64,000 nucleotides of DNA from the NCBI RefSeq assembly GCF_029210495.1, contig NZ_JARGDK010000002.1, positions 298,246-362,245 on the forward strand, in the 5' to 3' direction. The stretch comes from Pseudothioclava nitratireducens. Lineage in GTDB: Bacteria > Pseudomonadota > Alphaproteobacteria > Rhodobacterales > Rhodobacteraceae. Below, piece by piece: positions 57,587-64,000 of this stretch. Made by a program: the position numbers and the translations under genes. Each line of letters starts with the position of its first letter. Position 1 is the stretch's first letter. The notes under the pieces were generated by a model. That model did no database searches and was not told where the DNA came from. It saw only the letters and a program-made list of their open reading frames with translations.

Positions 57587-58015
57587 TCAGACCCCTGCCT
57601 GCATGACGCGCGGGTAGTCGATCTTGGGGCAGCGGTCCATCACCACCATCTTGCCCGCATGGCGCGCCCTGCTCGCAGCCCCCTCGTGGATCACGCCGAG
57701 CTGCATCCAGATCGTGCGCAGATGCGGCAAATGCTCCAGCGCGGCATCGACCACTTCGGGCACATGCTCAGGCGCGCGGAAGATATCGACCATATCAACC
57801 TCGATATTGGCCGGGATCGCGGCCAGATCGGCATAGACGGTCTCATCGAGATAGGTCTTCCCGGCCAGCCCCGGATTGACCGGGATCACCCGGTAGCCCT
57901 TGGACTGCAAAAATGCGGCCACCATGTAGGAGGCGCGCTCCGGTTTGTTCGAAAACCCCACGACAGCAATGGTGCGGGTGGTTGCGAAAATCTCGCGCAG
58001 GTCGATATCGGTCAT
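57587..58015 (-). CDS. CoA-binding domain protein (YccU type)
   Basis: The 142-residue Rossmann-fold protein has TIAVVGFSNKPERASYMVAAFLQ, YRVIPVNPGLAGKTYLDE and MQLGVIHEGAASRARHAG, as in stand-alone CoA_binding proteins. Its function is unknown. It is convergent with the LysE gene, four bases apart. Confidence 0.92.
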   Translation of the reverse strand: MTDIDLREIFATTRTIAVVGFSNKPERASYMVAAFLQSKGYRVIPVNPGLAGKTYLDETVYADLAAIPANIEVDMVDIFRAPEHVPEVVDAALEHLPHLRTIWMQLGVIHEGAASRARHAGKMVVMDRCPKIDYPRVMQAGV

Positions 58016-58050
58016 TCAGGTCTCCTCATGTCGCGGGCAGAGTGGAAGAA

Positions 58051-58080
58051 AAAAGCGCCCGAGCCAAGAGGCCGGGCGCT
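58051..58080 (-). terminator. Rho-independent terminator downstream of rlmB
   Basis: On the minus strand the stem AGCGCCCG / CGGGCGCT with an 11-base loop is followed by TTTTTTC. It lies ~130 bases past the rlmB stop and just before the CoA-binding gene. The other bases of 58016-58208 show no gene. Confidence 0.78.
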
Positions 58081-58208
58081 AAAGTGGCGGAACGAGGGAC
58101 AGTGAACATGAAACGCAGCAGTTCCAGAGCCGCGCTTCCACTATCCAGACATAGGTATGTAAATCCCCGGTTAAAGGGGGCGGGCCGAAAAGTCGCGCTA
58201 ACGTGAAC

Positions 58209-58991
58209 TCAGCGTGTAGAGGCCGCGTAAAGCGACACGGCGGCCGCGTTCGACACGTTCAGCGAGCCGAACTCCCCGGCGAAGGGAATCTTCACGATGA
58301 AATCGCACAGCTCTCGGGTTTTCTCGCGCAGGCCCGGCCCTTCGGCCCCAAGGACCAGCGCTACGGGCGCGGGACCGGCAGCGGAGAGACCATCGCGCAA
58401 GGTCATTTTCGCCTCGCCCGCAAGCCCCACGATCTGGAAGCCCATATCCTTCAACTCAATCAGCGCGTCTGCCAAATTCTTGACCCGCAGATAGGGCTGA
58501 CGCTCCAGCGCACCCGACGCGGTCTTGGCCAGCGCCCCGGTCTCGGGGGCGGAGTGACGATGCGGCGCGATCACGGCACGCGCGCCGAACACCTCTGCCG
58601 AGCGTAGAATAGCGCCCACATTATGCGGGTCGGTCACCCGGTCGAGGCACACAACAAGCGGCAGCCCCTCGCCCGTGAGACACACCTCGTCGATGCTACC
58701 CCAGCTGAGCGGTTTGACCTCCATCGCGGCGCCTTGGTGCACGGAATCGGGGGCGAGCGTCACGTGGTTGGCGAATTTGCGCGGGTCGACGATCTGCGGC
58801 TCTATCCCGGCCACGGCAATCGCCTCGCCCAGCTTGTTGGCGGCGTTCTGCGTCAGAACCAGCCGCAGCCGTTCCCGCGCGGGGTTCATCAGCGCATCGC
58901 GCACCGCATGCAGACCGAACAGCCACACGGTCTCCGCCGCGGCGGCGCGTTTGCTGCGTTCTTTGTCGATGACCCAGGACGGTTTCTTCAT
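58209..58991 (-). CDS. rlmB: 23S rRNA (guanosine-2'-O-)-methyltransferase RlmB / TrmH family
   Basis: This 260-residue SPOUT methyltransferase has an N-terminal substrate-binding domain (VWLFGLHAVRDALMNP). The three catalytic motifs are DRVTDPHNVGAILRSAEVFGA, LVLGAEGPGLREKTRELCD and GSLNVSNAAAVSLY. The GLHAV start is the mark of RlmB, which methylates G2251 of 23S rRNA. Confidence 0.93.
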   Translation of the reverse strand: MKKPSWVIDKERSKRAAAAETVWLFGLHAVRDALMNPARERLRLVLTQNAANKLGEAIAVAGIEPQIVDPRKFANHVTLAPDSVHQGAAMEVKPLSWGSIDEVCLTGEGLPLVVCLDRVTDPHNVGAILRSAEVFGARAVIAPHRHSAPETGALAKTASGALERQPYLRVKNLADALIELKDMGFQIVGLAGEAKMTLRDGLSAAGPAPVALVLGAEGPGLREKTRELCDFIVKIPFAGEFGSLNVSNAAAVSLYAASTR

Positions 58992-59151
58992 GGCAAATTC
59001 TCCAGTTCAACCCTTCCTGCGCGCGGCGCGCGCGAATGGCAAGCCCGAAGCGTTGCCCATGCCCCGACGGCCACGCGCATTTTTTCCCGCTTCGCGCAGT
59101 TTGTCCCCCTTGACGCCTGTGATCCCCTATCGTATCCCCCCGCCAGCGTCG

Positions 59152-59234
59152 GGTGACGTGCTGCAAGGTGCGGCAGCGGACTGTAACTCCGCCGGGGAGA
59201 CCCATGCCTGGTTCGATTCCAGGGTCACCCACCA
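59152..59234 (+). tRNA. tRNA-Tyr (GTA)
   Basis: An 83-base class II cloverleaf: acceptor GGGTGAC / GTCACCC, D-stem GCTGC / GCGGC, anticodon stem GCGGA / TCCGC with loop CTGTAAC (anticodon GTA), a long variable arm (GGGGAGACCC), T-arm CCTGG-TTCGATT-CCAGG, A discriminator and encoded CCA. A terminator follows. Confidence 0.97.
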
Positions 59235-59265
59235 CTTCCCCTCTTGGGGGTGGCGAACGTAACGA

Positions 59266-59298
59266 AAAGGCCGTCCCCCGGGGCGGCCTTTCGCTTTT
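59266..59298 (+). terminator. Terminator after tRNA-Tyr
   Basis: The stem AAAGGCCG / CGGCCTTT with a ten-base GC-rich loop is followed by CGCTTTT. Confidence 0.82.
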
Positions 59299-59390
59299 GA
59301 GCCGTCATGCCGTGACGGCGCGCTCACCTACCCTTTTGCGCGCCGGATTTGCCGCTATACTGCCCGAAAATACCGGGGGCAGAGCAATTC

Positions 59391-60389
59391 ATGGCGGCAA
59401 GAAAAGCCAAGACAAAACCGTTCAACATCCTCTGCATCGCGCAGAGCGGGCGGCTTGAATATGAGGCGAGCCTCTTCGCGCTGAGCTTCCGCGCCGCCAA
59501 TCCCGAGTTCAAGGGTCGTTTCTTCGTCGCGGAACCGCAGGGCGCGCGTTGGAACGGGGAGACCCATATTTCCGCGCCGGTCCGCGCGATCCTCGAAGAC
59601 CAGGGCGCGGAAATCCTGCCTTTCGAGAACCGCCATTTCGGCCAGTCCTACCCGTTCGGAAACAAGATCGAGGCGCTGGCCGCGCTGCCCGAGGGCGAAC
59701 CTTTTGTCTTCTTCGACACCGACACGCTGTTCACCGCCCCTCTCAGCGACGTGAGTTTCGACTTCGCCCGACCTGCCGCCTCGATGCGCCGCGAAGGCAC
59801 CTGGCCCGAGCCGCCGCTTTACGGGCCGGGCTATGCGGGCATCTGGAAATCGCTTTACGACAAGTTCGGCCTCGATTTCGAAAGCTCGCTCGACCTGAGC
59901 CAGCCCGACGAATACTGGCGCCGCTACCTTTATTTCAACGCGGGCTGGTTCTTTGGCGCGGACCCGAAGACGTTTGGCCAGCGCTTCCTCGATTATGCGC
60001 TCGCGATCCGCGACGATACGCCGGACGAGCTGGCCTGCCAGTCGCTCGATCCGTGGCTCGACCAGATCGCCCTGCCCCTCGTCATCCACAGCTTTGGCGG
60101 CGGGCGTCCGGGGCCGGAGCTTGACGGGCTCGATGGCGATGTGAGCTGTCACTACCGCACGCTGCCGCTGCTCTACGCGCGTGAGAACGACAAGGTGGTC
60201 GAGACGCTGGAGGCGATCACCGCGCCCAATCCGATCAAGAAGGTGCTCAAGGCCTACGAGCCCGCCAAGAAGCTGATCTACCAGAAAAAAGGTCACAAGA
60301 TCAGGGACATGTTCGACCGCAGCGATCTACCCTCACGCGAACAGGTGATCCGAAACACGATCAAGCGTGCGGGGCTGTGGATGCGCTGA
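59391..60389 (+). CDS. Putative GT-A type glycosyltransferase, uncharacterised
   Basis: The product is 332 residues from ATG 59391. FNILCIAQSGRLEYEASLFA starts a Rossmann-like half, and FVFFDTDTLF contains a DxD motif (Asp-Thr-Asp) as in GT-A glycosyltransferases that bind a metal-nucleotide sugar. YFNAGWFFGAD fits the acceptor side of such folds. The C-terminus is basic (KKLIYQKKGHKIRDM) and could touch a membrane. No sugar-pathway genes flank it. The activity is inferred. Confidence 0.7.
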   Translation: MAARKAKTKPFNILCIAQSGRLEYEASLFALSFRAANPEFKGRFFVAEPQGARWNGETHISAPVRAILEDQGAEILPFENRHFGQSYPFGNKIEALAALPEGEPFVFFDTDTLFTAPLSDVSFDFARPAASMRREGTWPEPPLYGPGYAGIWKSLYDKFGLDFESSLDLSQPDEYWRRYLYFNAGWFFGADPKTFGQRFLDYALAIRDDTPDELACQSLDPWLDQIALPLVIHSFGGGRPGPELDGLDGDVSCHYRTLPLLYARENDKVVETLEAITAPNPIKKVLKAYEPAKKLIYQKKGHKIRDMFDRSDLPSREQVIRNTIKRAGLWMR

Positions 60390-60481
60390 GGCCCGCGCGA
60401 CATGCATCAAAACGAATGTGATTGAAGCGGGCCAAGGCCAAGGCTAGGCTCCGCCGGGTTTCACTTAGGGGAGAGGCGCGG

Positions 60482-61759
60482 ATGTCCGACTATTCTTTCG
60501 ACACGCTGCAAATTCACGCGGGCGCAGAGCCCGATCCGGCAACCGGCGCGCGTCAGGTGCCGATCTATCAAACGACGGCCTATGTCTTCAAAGACGCCGA
60601 CCACGCGGCTCGGCTCTTTAACCTGCAAGAGGTGGGCTACATCTACTCACGCCTGACCAACCCGACGGTCGCCGCGCTGGCCAACCGGATCGCAGCGCTC
60701 GAAGGCGGCGCGGGCGCGGTCTGCACCTCGTCGGGGCATGCGGCACAGATCATGGCGCTGTTCCCGCTCATGGGACCGGGCAAGAACATCGTCGCCTCGA
60801 CCCGCCTTTACGGCGGCACCATCACCCAGTTCAGCCAGACGATCAAACGCTTCGGCTGGTCCTGCACCTTCGTCGATTTCGACGATCTGGCGGCGCTCGA
60901 AGCCGCTATCGACGATGACACCCGCGCGATCTTCTGCGAGTCGATCTCGAACCCGGGCGGCTATATCACCGACATTCCGGCGGTCGCGAAAGTCGCCGAC
61001 AAGGCCGGTCTGCCGCTCATCGTCGATAACACGCTGGCGACCCCCTACCTCTGCCGCCCGATCGAGCTTGGCGCGACGCTCGTCGTGCATTCGATGACCA
61101 AATACCTTACCGGGAATGGCACCGTCACCGGCGGCTGCGTGGTGGATTCGGGCAAGTTCGACTGGTCGGCCTCGGACAAATTCCCGAGCCTCTCGGCCCC
61201 CGAACCCGCTTATCACGGGCTGAAATTCCACGAGGCACTCGGGCCGATGGCCTTCACCTTCCACTCCATCGCGGTGGGCCTGCGTGATCTGGGCATGACG
61301 ATGAACCCGCAAGGCGCGCATTACACGCTTATGGGGATCGAGACGCTGAGCCTGCGGATGGAGCGTCATGTCGCCAATGCGATCAAGGTTGCGCAATGGC
61401 TCGAGGCGGACCCGCGTGTCGATTACGTCACCTATGCCGGGCTCGAAAGCTCGCCCTGGAACAAGCGGATCGCCACCGTTTGCCCGAAAGGCGCAGGTGC
61501 GCTCTTTACGGTCGCGCTCAAGGGCGGCTACGAATCCTGCGTGAGCCTCGTGAACAATCTCAAACTGTTCAGCCATGTCGCGAACCTCGGTGATGCGCGC
61601 TCGCTCATCATCCATTCGGCCTCGACCACGCACCGGCAATTGACCGAAGCACAGCAGATCGCAGCGGGCGCCGCACCGAATGTGGTGCGTCTCTCGATCG
61701 GGATCGAGAATGCCGACGACCTGATCGCCGATCTCGATCAGGCGCTTGGTCAAGCCTGA
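60482..61759 (+). CDS. metY: O-acetylhomoserine sulfhydrylase (aminocarboxypropyltransferase)
   Basis: The product is 425 residues from ATG 60482 with GGGGAGAGG upstream. This Cys/Met-metabolism PLP enzyme starts SFDTLQIHAGAEPDPATGAR and has YSRLTNPTVAALANRIAALEGG, the PLP lysine in VVHSMTKYLTG, and IIHSASTTHRQL. It makes homocysteine from O-acetylhomoserine and sulfide. Lengths near 425 distinguish it from cystathionine enzymes of ~390. Confidence 0.94.
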   Translation: MSDYSFDTLQIHAGAEPDPATGARQVPIYQTTAYVFKDADHAARLFNLQEVGYIYSRLTNPTVAALANRIAALEGGAGAVCTSSGHAAQIMALFPLMGPGKNIVASTRLYGGTITQFSQTIKRFGWSCTFVDFDDLAALEAAIDDDTRAIFCESISNPGGYITDIPAVAKVADKAGLPLIVDNTLATPYLCRPIELGATLVVHSMTKYLTGNGTVTGGCVVDSGKFDWSASDKFPSLSAPEPAYHGLKFHEALGPMAFTFHSIAVGLRDLGMTMNPQGAHYTLMGIETLSLRMERHVANAIKVAQWLEADPRVDYVTYAGLESSPWNKRIATVCPKGAGALFTVALKGGYESCVSLVNNLKLFSHVANLGDARSLIIHSASTTHRQLTEAQQIAAGAAPNVVRLSIGIENADDLIADLDQALGQA

Positions 61760-61770
61760 GCCGACACCGG

Positions 61771-61792
61771 CCGCACCCTTCCGGGGGTGCGG
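61771..61792 (+). terminator. Hairpin after the sulfhydrylase gene
   Basis: The stem CCGCACCC / GGGTGCGG with a six-base loop lies 12 bases past the stop and abuts the stop of the convergent gene. Only a weak T run (TCATT) follows. Confidence 0.55.
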
Positions 61793-62692
61793 TCATTCCG
61801 CCCGCATCAGCGCCCGATCGACAGCGGAGAGCATGCGCGAGACCGTATAGCTCCCGATGCCCGTGTTGGCCTCGGCAGAAACCTGCACCTGTCCCCCGAC
61901 TTCGATCACCTGCATGCTGTCGAGCGCCGGGTCCTTGATCGTCACACCCTCGATCGCGCAATTGGCGCTTTGGGCGCGGAGCGTCGCACAGTGCTTCTGC
62001 GCTGCATCAAACACCTGTGCCAAGGCCTCTGGCATCCCCTCACGAGTGACCAAAAGCCCTTCGATCTGGACCTGCTCGCGGACGATCCGCGGGTCGCTTT
62101 CAGGCAGGGGCAGAACCCCGAGAGGCGTGGCCTCTATGTAGTTCAGCGCAACTTCCAGCATTGGCACCTGACCGCCGGGTCCCCGATGACGCAGATCGAA
62201 ATCGCGCAACTTGCAATCGCGCGCGAAACTCTGGGGGAGGAGCGCGCATTGCGCCGCCGCCACCTGCACCGCCCGCGCCTCAAGGAAACTGCGCCGCCAG
62301 AACGGATCGGGCGCGGCTTCCCCTTCGACCAGCATCTCCTCGGGCGTCACCGGGATAATGAAACGCACCATCCGGCGGCGATCAAAGGCCTCGTGACTGA
62401 CGAATGCGTCGAATTCACGCTTGTTCTGATGCGCGGCCCGCACCTTGCGCCAGCCCGCGCCCTGCGCGACGGAACTCGGGTCAGGGCCGCCGCCCTCGCC
62501 ATAAGAGACCGAGGCATTGGAACCCGCGATGCGGATTTTCTCGACCCCTTTGACGATGCCACCCGCCGTCTGCGCAAAATCGTCGGTGAGCTTGGCCACC
62601 TCGGGCACCTGCTGAAGCCCATACCAGACCATGTAACCGATCGCAGGAATGAAGAGCACAAGCCCGAGGACCAGAACGAAGACGCGCAACAT
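61793..62692 (-). CDS. Uncharacterised membrane-anchored protein (second of coupled pair)
   Basis: The product is 299 residues from the ATG at 62692, which overlaps the upstream stop in TGATG; a GTG one codon earlier is possible. One N-terminal helix (FVLVLGLVLFIPAIGYMVWYGL) anchors a periplasmic domain. The body contains four cysteines, including CALLPQSFARDCKL and HCATLRAQSANCAI, spaced as for two disulphides. No known family is recognised. It is likely made with the 385-residue protein upstream. Confidence 0.8.
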   Translation of the reverse strand: MLRVFVLVLGLVLFIPAIGYMVWYGLQQVPEVAKLTDDFAQTAGGIVKGVEKIRIAGSNASVSYGEGGGPDPSSVAQGAGWRKVRAAHQNKREFDAFVSHEAFDRRRMVRFIIPVTPEEMLVEGEAAPDPFWRRSFLEARAVQVAAAQCALLPQSFARDCKLRDFDLRHRGPGGQVPMLEVALNYIEATPLGVLPLPESDPRIVREQVQIEGLLVTREGMPEALAQVFDAAQKHCATLRAQSANCAIEGVTIKDPALDSMQVIEVGGQVQVSAEANTGIGSYTVSRMLSAVDRALMRAE

Positions 62693-63849
62693 CACAGACC
62701 TCCAAGCACAACCGCGGGTTTCGGATGCGCGCGCAGCATCTCGAAAGAGCCACCGGCAAGCTCCAGCGCGCGGGTCATCGCGGCGTCGTAGAACCCATCC
62801 CCGTCGGTAAGCGCTCGGGCAATCACCTCATCCTCGGTATCGCCCACAAGCACCGGGGCCTGCGCCAGACCACGCCAAGGAACCGGCTCTGCGGGAACCG
62901 GTCCGATAAGGGCCGAAACCCCCGCATCATAGCCAATGGCCTGCGTCCCCGGCGCGACGCCGAAGCTCTGGCGCAGCCAGTCTTCCCAGACCGCTGCCTT
63001 CGCACCCATTTCGGCATTCATACGGGCGAATTCCTCGTCACTGACAACCCCCGCCGCGTGGTTCCGGTAGAAAAATCCATCTGGTTCATAGGGATACGCC
63101 TCAACCACTCCACAGCCCGCCAAGGCTTCGCGGCTCAGCGAAAGGACCGGCACACCCTCTGGAACATTGGCCAGCGCATCCCCTGCGCCCCCGATGAGCG
63201 TCACACCCGCAAGCTCGGCACCCGTGGCTAGATGCAGGTTCCAAACCATGCGCTTGCCGCGCGACAACAGCACCAGATGCACCGGACCGGGATCGGTCAC
63301 GGCCACATCATAGGCGGCAAAGCCCGCGCGTTCCGAAACCCCCATCGCCTTCACCTCGCGGACCTTGTTGGTCGCACGCTGCGCAGCGATAATCGCATCC
63401 ACCGCCTCCCGAAACGTCTCCCGGTCCCAGGCCTGAAGGCCAGCGCGCAACGGTGACTCGGGCGCACGCAGCAAAACGGCCCGCCCGGATATCGACGGCG
63501 GATCGCAGGTCTGCGCGACCGGAAATCGCCCCACGATACGCGGCACATCGTCCATCGTGCTGGCCTGCCATTCGGCAAAAACCTCGGAGCGGAACACGGG
63601 CATCCCAACGGCCGTGGCCGTAATTGCATCATCCGCGCGCCACTGGTCGTCATGATAGACAAGATGCGCAAGCGGCGCGCCCGTCTCGCGGGTTTGCGAC
63701 CGCAGCACGGGCGGCTTGCCCGAACGCAGCGCCTCGATCAAAGCCCGGGGGTCGGTCAAGGACTGCCCAAGCTGCATGAGCGCCATCGGCGCGATCAGCG
63801 CCAGCCCCAGAATTCCGAAAATGAAATATTTCAGTGCCTGCCCAAACAT
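62692..63849 (-). CDS. Uncharacterised membrane-anchored protein (first of coupled pair)
   Basis: The 385-residue product has a short N-terminal helix (KYFIFGILGLALIAPMALM) and a large extracytoplasmic part. It includes RFPVAQTCDPPSISGRAVLL and VHLVLLSRGKRMVWNLHLATGAEL; the latter looks like strands of a beta-rich domain. It shares general design with the following gene but not clear sequence. Function is unknown. Confidence 0.8.
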   Translation of the reverse strand: MFGQALKYFIFGILGLALIAPMALMQLGQSLTDPRALIEALRSGKPPVLRSQTRETGAPLAHLVYHDDQWRADDAITATAVGMPVFRSEVFAEWQASTMDDVPRIVGRFPVAQTCDPPSISGRAVLLRAPESPLRAGLQAWDRETFREAVDAIIAAQRATNKVREVKAMGVSERAGFAAYDVAVTDPGPVHLVLLSRGKRMVWNLHLATGAELAGVTLIGGAGDALANVPEGVPVLSLSREALAGCGVVEAYPYEPDGFFYRNHAAGVVSDEEFARMNAEMGAKAAVWEDWLRQSFGVAPGTQAIGYDAGVSALIGPVPAEPVPWRGLAQAPVLVGDTEDEVIARALTDGDGFYDAAMTRALELAGGSFEMLRAHPKPAVVLGGL

Positions 63850-63922
63850 CGTCGGCCCACCTTTTCAATAGCGTAGGTATAGCCCGGCATTATTGGCGAA
63901 ATTAGGGCTATTTCGGCTCATT

Positions 63923-64000
63923 GGGTAGCGTCCGTCAAGGTGGTGTAATTTCCCAGATGGCCTGAGGTCATGATCAGGCGGCTTTCGTGGTTATGCTGAG
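63923..64000. mobile_element. Possible terminus of an IS256-like insertion sequence (cut by window edge)
   Basis: From 63923 the sequence reads GGGTAGCGTCCGTCAAGG then TGGTGTAATTTCCC. The complementary TACACCAC followed a few bases later by GGACGCTACCC resembles ends of IS256-family elements as I remember them. No transposase is visible before the window ends, so this is tentative. Confidence 0.3.

Overview
The window looks like chromosome of an alphaproteobacterium of the Rhodobacterales (Rhodobacteraceae/Paracoccaceae type). The evidence is high GC, a urea transporter beside a urease operon, the hisB-hisH / DUF2147-hisA-hisF-hisE arrangement, a small membrane-protein gene wedged between glyQ and glyS, a Tad pilus locus, and many short overlaps of the ATGA or TGATG kind. 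The genus cannot be fixed from the sequence alone. Most of the window is core metabolism. I see no prophage, CRISPR array or complete insertion sequence; only the last ~80 bases look like the end of an IS.

Layout. 1-11.4 kb: one urea-nitrogen locus on the minus strand, ureD-A-orf-B-C-E-F-G followed by urtA-B-C-D-E (urtE is cut by the window edge), with one small opposite-strand gene between ureC and ureE. Urea is imported by UrtABCDE and split by nickel urease. 11.5-13.6 kb: two overlapping Lrp/AsnC regulators divergent from ilvC across an AT-rich gap. 14-17.4 kb: glmM-folP-folB, with folB carrying an unknown second half. 17.5-28.2 kb: a SleB-type wall hydrolase, a divergent pyruvate phosphate dikinase, glyS-orf-glyQ, a secreted peptidoglycan-binding protein with a dead trypsin-like domain, and trkH. 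28.4-31.8 kb: pyruvate carboxylase. 32-34 kb: csbD, two identical tRNA-Gly genes, hisB and hisH.

34-45 kb: a frameshifted outer-membrane barrel gene, then a Tad/Flp pilus locus (flp, cpaB, three TadG/TadE-like genes, cpaE, cpaF, tadB, tadC, a LuxR-type regulator, a prepilin peptidase). It contains no secretin, no cpaD and no tadD, and it separates hisBH from DUF2147-hisA-hisF-hisE. 47.5-48.7 kb: two DUF1330 paralogues and a TerB-like protein. 48.8-57.6 kb: an amine-use operon with a polar amino-acid type ABC importer, two glutamine-synthetase-like ligases, a class I amidotransferase, a PuuB-like FAD oxidase and a LysE exporter. This matches gamma-glutamylation of a small amine. 57.6-63.9 kb: a CoA-binding protein, rlmB, tRNA-Tyr, a putative glycosyltransferase, an O-acetylhomoserine sulfhydrylase and two coupled unknown membrane-anchored proteins.

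The main non-coding structure is a dispersed inverted repeat. Three elements (near 26.6, 31.9 and 46.3 kb) each carry two copies of the 20-mer GGATATTTNNNGCGATTGGA in opposite orientation around a 19-21 nt centre, one copy with a one-base change. Two simpler relatives lie near 21.1 and 53.5 kb. The best candidates for under-described biology are this repeat family, the secretin-less pilus locus, the pseudoprotease, the small genes embedded inside the urease and glycyl-tRNA synthetase operons, and the FolB extension.
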